Positions 4,749-5,586 of a stretch of DNA of 5,586 bases are shown here, one piece after another. Under the pieces are notes generated by a model. The model did not search any database. It was not told where the DNA came from and saw only the letters and a program-made list of their open reading frames with translations. The stretch's first letter is position 1, and the number at the start of each line of letters is the position of its first letter. The stretch comes from JAZDLO01 sp043801935 (GTDB lineage: Bacteria > Actinomycetota > Thermoleophilia > RBG-16-64-13), in assembly GCA_043801935.1 (NCBI GenBank), contig JAZDLO010000048.1:1-5586 (forward strand), in the 5' to 3' direction. The position numbers were made by a program, and so were the translations under genes.

Positions 4749-5586
4749 AGGGTCGCTCCGCCGACGAGCAGTTCATCCAGCATGGCGACCAGTGCCTGGT
4801 CGTCCTGGTGCTGCAGGGTGATCGTCCTGGCCGGGCAGGAGGCGGCGCAACTACCGCAGCCCATGCACATCGCACCCTGTATCTCTGCCTTCCCGAGCTC
4901 GTTGATCATGGGACCGTCGTAGGGGCAGACCTTGACGCAGGTGGCACACGCGACGCAGTTCTCCGGATCGACCTTGGCCACCTGTCCGGGGATCTCCAGG
5001 TGCGTCTTCGAAAGGACGGTCGTGGCCCGCCCCACGGCTGCCTGAGCATGGGCGATGGTCTCGTCCATGAACCGCGGCGAGTGGGCTAGGCCGCAGAGGA
5101 ACTCACCCTCATTGGCCAGATCGACCGGGCGGAGCTTGGGATGCGCCTCCAGGAAGAAGCCATCGGCAGTCAGGGCGCTGCGCAGCAGCCCGGACAGGAC
5201 CGGGTTGCCCGCGGCCGGAGCGATGCCGGTGGAGAGCACCAATAGGTCGGGCCGCAACAGCAGTTCGCGGTTGCTCGACGAGTCGTGCACCCCGACCTCG
5301 AGCCGTCCATCTTTATCGACCACGATCGGGTTGCTCTTCTCCGGATGGCGTACGAACAGGACCCCTTCTTCTCGAGCCTTTTGGTAGAACAATTCGCGGA
5401 ATCCGTAGGTGCGCATGTCGCGCCCCAATATCACCATGTTGGCGGCGGGCAGTCGGCGCTTGATCTCGAGCGCGTTCTTGACCGCCTCCGAGCAGCACAC
5501 CCGGCTGCAATAGGCATGCTCGTCGTTGCGGCTCTCCACGCACTGGATCATCACCACGGTGGGGCTCTTCTCGCCCTGCAGTTCTG
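4745..5586 (-). CDS. hdrA: HdrA-like FAD/iron-sulfur subunit, C-terminal part (5' end outside window)
   Basis: C-terminal 279 residues of a heterodisulfide reductase A-type flavoprotein. The frame is open to the right edge, so the true start lies beyond the window; the in-frame GTG at 5557 falls inside a conserved HdrA segment and is not a start. Counting from the edge, the HdrA hallmarks IQCVESR (13-19) and YCSRVCC (25-31) are followed by the end of the FAD domain (STGIAP, then FLCGLAHSPRFMDETIAHA). A C-terminal double ferredoxin domain has Cys 210/213/216/220 and Cys 240/243/246/250, each CxxCxxCxxxCP. In this family HdrA carries FAD and 4Fe-4S clusters and splits or passes electrons between a donor, ferredoxin and a final acceptor in the cytoplasm. 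Its TGA overlaps the mvhD start as ATGA. With metV two genes on, it is probably the HdrA of a methylenetetrahydrofolate reductase complex rather than a methanogen heterodisulfide reductase. Family call very secure; partner assignment inferred. Confidence 0.93.
   Translation of the reverse strand, partial: ELQGEKSPTVVMIQCVESRNDEHAYCSRVCCSEAVKNALEIKRRLPAANMVILGRDMRTYGFRELFYQKAREEGVLFVRHPEKSNPIVVDKDGRLEVGVHDSSSNRELLLRPDLLVLSTGIAPAAGNPVLSGLLRSALTADGFFLEAHPKLRPVDLANEGEFLCGLAHSPRFMDETIAHAQAAVGRATTVLSKTHLEIPGQVAKVDPENCVACATCVKVCPYDGPMINELGKAEIQGAMCMGCGSCAASCPARTITLQHQDDQALVAMLDELLVGGATL

Noticed and set aside
5549..5557. GTG/ATG near 5557 as the start of a separate 270-residue gene
   Set aside because: The frame continues to the window edge and the codons lie within the conserved HdrA VMIQCVESR region, so this is an internal position of a truncated hdrA.
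1..5586. tRNA, rRNA, CRISPR arrays, insertion sequences or phage genes
   Set aside because: None is seen on either strand; the window is packed with co-oriented metabolic genes.

Overview
The window is a stretch of GC-rich bacterial DNA carrying eight genes, all on the minus strand, so it reads from right to left. The gene content points to a strict anaerobe that uses tetrahydrofolate-based C1 metabolism (the methyl branch of the Wood-Ljungdahl pathway) and ferredoxin-linked 2-oxoacid metabolism. The sequence alone does not fix the phylum. High GC and this gene mix fit Desulfobacterota-like or other uncultured anaerobic lineages, but that is a guess.

Right-hand block (5586 to 3628). The C-terminal part of an HdrA-type flavoprotein (its start lies outside the window) is followed by mvhD, a small 2Fe-2S subunit, and metV, the cysteine-rich partner of methylenetetrahydrofolate reductase. 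Each stop overlaps the next start as ATGA. HdrA, MvhD and MetV together are the signature of MetVF-HdrABC-MvhD type complexes, in which methylene-THF reduction is thought to be tied to flavin-based electron transfer through HdrA. No metF, hdrB, hdrC or hydrogenase gene is visible here.

Gap (3627 to 3347). A 281-bp interval holds a plausible sigma70-like promoter for the downstream genes, a near-perfect inverted repeat, and a stretch with coding-like base periodicity but no convincing gene.

Left-hand block (3346 to 1). korD (2x[4Fe-4S] ferredoxin), korA (alpha), korB (TPP and 4Fe-4S beta) and korC (gamma) make a complete four-subunit 2-oxoacid:ferredoxin oxidoreductase, most likely of the 2-oxoglutarate type. 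korC overlaps by ATGA the start of a second, divergent HdrA-like gene cut off by the left edge. That protein lacks the usual HdrA N-terminal extension, has an altered nucleotide-binding fingerprint and carries one visible 4Fe-4S motif. It has no long ATG-to-stop ORF in the window because it runs off the edge.

Working together (inference): both blocks centre on low-potential ferredoxin, and both are coupled to an HdrA-family flavoprotein. The most interesting hypothesis is that the 2-oxoacid oxidoreductase is physically or electronically linked to the divergent HdrA-like protein, parallel to the MetV-HdrA-MvhD module next door.
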